A stretch of 64,000 bases of DNA from Patescibacteria group bacterium (GTDB lineage Bacteria > Patescibacteriota > Gracilibacteria > UBA1369), in NCBI GenBank assembly GCA_963169655.1, contig CAUJCM010000003.1, forward strand, positions 95,741-159,740, given 5' to 3'. A program made the translations under genes and the position numbers. Numbering within the stretch: position 1 is the stretch's first letter; each line of letters opens with the position of its first letter. Under the pieces are notes generated by a model. It was not told the origin of the DNA. It was given only the letters and a program-made list of their open reading frames with translations, and did not search any database. Below are positions 60,723-64,000 of this stretch, piece after piece.

Positions 60723-62228
60723 TTAATCAAGTTCAGGATATAATTTAAAATTATTTAATAAAGCTTCAACTTGCTGTTTTACTTTAAATTTTACTTCTTC
60801 ATTCAGTACATACTTTGCTAAGCTTTTCACCCCATTCTTATCTAAACTAGCTTCACATTTACTTAGTATTTCATTAATTAAATTTGCAATTATTTTCATT
60901 TCCTCAATCCCCATTCCAAGAGTAGTTAAAGCGGCAGTCCCAAGCCTAAGTCCACTAGTATACCAAACACCATTTGGGTCAAAAGGTATGGAATTTCTAT
61001 TTAAAGTAAGTCCACATTCTCTTAGTGCATCTTCAGCTTGTCTTCCAGTTAAATTAAAACTTTTAGCCACATTAATTTGAAGCAAGTGATTGTCAGTTCC
61101 ATTAGTTAAAACAGTCATACCTAAATTCATACACTCTTCAGCCAAAGCTTTACTATTTTCTACAATCTTTTTTGCATATTCTTTAAATTCAGGTTTTAAA
61201 GCTTCTTTAAAAGCAATAGCTTTTGCAGCCATAACTTGTGGAAGAGGTCCTCCCAAAACCATTGGACATCCTTTATCAATAAATTCAGCTAACCAGCTTT
61301 TTGCAAGAATTATTCCGCCTCTTGGGCCTCTCAGAGTCTTATGAGTAGTCGATGTAACAATATCAGCGTAAGTTATTGGATTAAATTCACCTTCAAAAAC
61401 TTTACCCGCAACAAGTCCAGCAAAATGAGCCATATCCACCATTAAAACAGCTCCAACTTCATCGGCAATTTTACGCATTTTAGCAAAATCTATCTTTCTT
61501 GGATAAGCAGAAAATCCAGCAAGTAAAATCAAAGGTTTAACTTCTCTTGCCATCTCAGCAATTTGTTGATAGTCCAAAAGGCCAGTCTCTTTAGAAACAG
61601 AATATTGATAAGCATCAAACAAGGTAGCTGAAACATTCATTCTATAACCATGAGTCAAATGTCCACCGGAACCAATATCTAAAGCTAATAATTTTTGATT
61701 TAAAGTTAATTTTCTTAAATCATTCCAATCTTCAGCACTCAAACCTCTGACATCTTTAATGGCTTCTTTTCCTTGATTAATCAAATCTTGATTATATTTT
61801 TCTAAAAAATCCTTTTGAACTTTTGCATTTAAAATAGCTAAAAAAGCTACTAAATTTGCATCCGCACCAGAATGAGGTTGGACATAAGCATACTCTGCCC
61901 CAAACAGCTCACAAGCTAAATTTTTAGCTTCCATTTCAATATCATCAATATTTCCACACCCAGCATAAAATCTTGCTTTTGGCACTCCTTCTGCATATTT
62001 ATCTGTTAATAAATTTCCCATAGCTTGTTGAACAGCTAATGAGGAATAATTTTCTGAAGCAATTAATTTTAAATAACTTCTTTGATCTCTTAACTCATTT
62101 AAAATTGACTCTGCTATTTTAGGATTTTCTTCAGCAATATTATCTAAACCCGCATAAAAAGAAATTGCTGATTTTGATGCTTGTTGAATTTCTTTTCCTT
62201 CTAAAAATTTTACTAAATATTGAGACAT
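60723..62228 (-). CDS. glyA: Serine hydroxymethyltransferase, long form
   Basis: LIASENYSSLAVQQAMGNLLTDKYAEG, TTHKTLRGPRGG, VDMAHFAGLVAG, with N-terminal extension and insertion. Confidence 0.95.
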   Translation of the reverse strand: MSQYLVKFLEGKEIQQASKSAISFYAGLDNIAEENPKIAESILNELRDQRSYLKLIASENYSSLAVQQAMGNLLTDKYAEGVPKARFYAGCGNIDDIEMEAKNLACELFGAEYAYVQPHSGADANLVAFLAILNAKVQKDFLEKYNQDLINQGKEAIKDVRGLSAEDWNDLRKLTLNQKLLALDIGSGGHLTHGYRMNVSATLFDAYQYSVSKETGLLDYQQIAEMAREVKPLILLAGFSAYPRKIDFAKMRKIADEVGAVLMVDMAHFAGLVAGKVFEGEFNPITYADIVTSTTHKTLRGPRGGIILAKSWLAEFIDKGCPMVLGGPLPQVMAAKAIAFKEALKPEFKEYAKKIVENSKALAEECMNLGMTVLTNGTDNHLLQINVAKSFNLTGRQAEDALRECGLTLNRNSIPFDPNGVWYTSGLRLGTAALTTLGMGIEEMKIIANLINEILSKCEASLDKNGVKSLAKYVLNEEVKFKVKQQVEALLNNFKLYPELD

Positions 62229-62250
62229 TTATTTTGTTTTAATTTATAAA

Positions 62251-63873
62251 TTAATCATCAGTTTTAATATTATCTTGAATTTCAGCAGTAGTAATTGAAT
62301 CTTCACTTGTAACTATTTTTTTCTTTAATACCATTTTAATCATATCTTTCGTTAAAGCACCTGTTAGCATTAATAGTATTCCATACACTAAAGCTCCTAT
62401 TGGGATTAAAATAATAAAATTTTTATTTCCTAAATTAGCAAAATGAGAAGTAGGACCATTCAAGTAATAAATTACTACACCCATAATGAAAGAACTAAAA
62501 ATAATTTTCCAAAAACTATTTAATTTGATTGAAAAATTAATATATCTCTTTGCCAAAAGAAAACTGGCTACAAAAATATATAATTCAGTCAACACATTAG
62601 CATAAGCAGCACCTTTGACACCCCATTTTGGTATCCACCACCAAGTAAGCACAATAGTTAAAACAGCTCCAATTAAATTTCTAACAAGTAATTTTTCCTG
62701 ATGGTCAGAAGCAACTAAAACATATCCAAATAAACCACTTAAGAAGCTAAATAATAAAGCAACTATTAAAATTTGGAGAACAATATCAGATCCAATATAG
62801 CCTGTACTTAAATTTGTTAAAAATTCAGGGGTAGTAATGAAGTAGATAAATTGATACGAAAGTAATATTGTTCCAATTACTATCGGTAAAGCACTCATCA
62901 TCAAGAAATCGAATGATACTTGGATTATTTTTTTATGAGAACCATCTTTTTTAGTTAATGCAGTAGTTAAAAATGGAAGTATAGCATTCATAAAATATAA
63001 AGGAATAATTCCAGCAGCTTCTAGCATTGTTGAAGGTGCAGAATAAGTTGCCACAAAACTTGCTCCTTTCATATTTAAAAGTAAAATTGATCCAATTCTA
63101 AAGCAAATTTGATTGAGTATTAGGGCAATTCCATAAGGTAAAGCTTTCCATAATACATTTTTCCAAAAGTCCCAATTAAAATGTAATTTAATTTTTGTTA
63201 ATTTCTTGGAGAATTGTGCAGTAGAAAAATACATAGCTATATTTCCAATTACACCAGCAATAATAATCCACATAAAAGAACTATTAGAAACGGAACAAGC
63301 CCCTCCTTCTGTAAACATTTCAACAGCTTGAGGCTCACAATTATGAGGATAAATTAAATAAATAATTACTAGCATCCCTAGTACTCCAACAATTTTTCCT
63401 ATAATTGAACCCAATGAATTTTTTTCCATTTGTAAATGGACTTGCAAGGTAGTTGATACTGTCCCAGTCATTATTGCAAACACAGACCCAATTGAAGCAA
63501 CTGCAACTGCATAGGGTGCAATAGTTCCTTGAAATTCTTTAATTAAAAATGCACTGCCAAAAGCAATTAGTGAAACAAAAATAATTACAATTAATCTGGC
63601 AGTTAACATATTTCCCATCACCATTTCTTCTTTATCAGGATTTTTACTCATTTCCCGCACACCAATCGTATAAAGGCCCATATCTGCAATAATTGCAAAT
63701 AAAGCTAAAAATTCAAAAATAGACTTGTACATCCCATATCCTTCTTTCCCCATATATGTAGTCAAAACTTTCAAAACAACAATAGAAAGCACTCCAATCA
63801 ATACTTTAGCAATTACTTGAGAAACTGTATTAAGCATAATTTTCCTTGCAATTTGAGGCTGTGCAGCATTCAT
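62251..63873 (-). CDS. Polysaccharide/oligosaccharide flippase (MOP superfamily)
   Basis: Multi-TM; SQVIAKVLIGVLSIVVLKVLTTYMGKEGYGMYKSIFEFLALFAIIADMGLYTIGVREMSK. Confidence 0.88.
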   Translation of the reverse strand: MNAAQPQIARKIMLNTVSQVIAKVLIGVLSIVVLKVLTTYMGKEGYGMYKSIFEFLALFAIIADMGLYTIGVREMSKNPDKEEMVMGNMLTARLIVIIFVSLIAFGSAFLIKEFQGTIAPYAVAVASIGSVFAIMTGTVSTTLQVHLQMEKNSLGSIIGKIVGVLGMLVIIYLIYPHNCEPQAVEMFTEGGACSVSNSSFMWIIIAGVIGNIAMYFSTAQFSKKLTKIKLHFNWDFWKNVLWKALPYGIALILNQICFRIGSILLLNMKGASFVATYSAPSTMLEAAGIIPLYFMNAILPFLTTALTKKDGSHKKIIQVSFDFLMMSALPIVIGTILLSYQFIYFITTPEFLTNLSTGYIGSDIVLQILIVALLFSFLSGLFGYVLVASDHQEKLLVRNLIGAVLTIVLTWWWIPKWGVKGAAYANVLTELYIFVASFLLAKRYINFSIKLNSFWKIIFSSFIMGVVIYYLNGPTSHFANLGNKNFIILIPIGALVYGILLMLTGALTKDMIKMVLKKKIVTSEDSITTAEIQDNIKTDD

Positions 63874-64000
63874 TTAACAAACAGTTTTTATATTCTTTGC
63901 ATTTACTTTTACATCATTTTATCTATTTACTTCAAGCGTATTGAAATATTAAAAATTTTAAATATAATAGCTTCTACTTTTTAAAAAGAATTATTTTTTT

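Overview
A 64 kb AT-rich bacterial chromosomal segment with about 50 CDS and four tRNAs (Ser-CGA, Asp-GTC, Thr-TGT, Tyr-GTA, all with encoded CCA). Gene content (two-TM TrbC/VirB2-like pilin, SLH surface proteins, large beta-helix adhesin-like proteins, MEMO-family protein, many small lipoproteins) suggests a Patescibacteria/CPR-like organism, but that is inference. UGA reads as stop, not Gly. Core loci: complete F1Fo ATP synthase operon (atpBEFHAGDC), ftsA-ftsZ, rpsP-khpA, tyrS, queG, glyA, rarA, RNase J. Accessory loci: a Type III-like mod/res restriction-modification pair, a GmrSD-like DUF262/HNH gene, two Pmp-like beta-helix proteins, three SLH proteins (one fused to a thermonuclease), and a phage-type muramidase-like protein. 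Main leads: (1) the mod/res cassette is bracketed by a perfect 31-bp duplication of the tyrS 3' end; (2) a dispersed C-rich/G4-forming repeat in three copies next to surface-protein genes; (3) a second dispersed two-hairpin repeat whose stem sequence varies but stays paired; (4) a repeated Cys-containing module across surface proteins, with recently duplicated exported YWCPHC thioredoxin-like proteins nearby; (5) an uncharacterised membrane protein ending in repeated EIDAGWD-type motifs. No CRISPR array, transposase or integrase was recognised.
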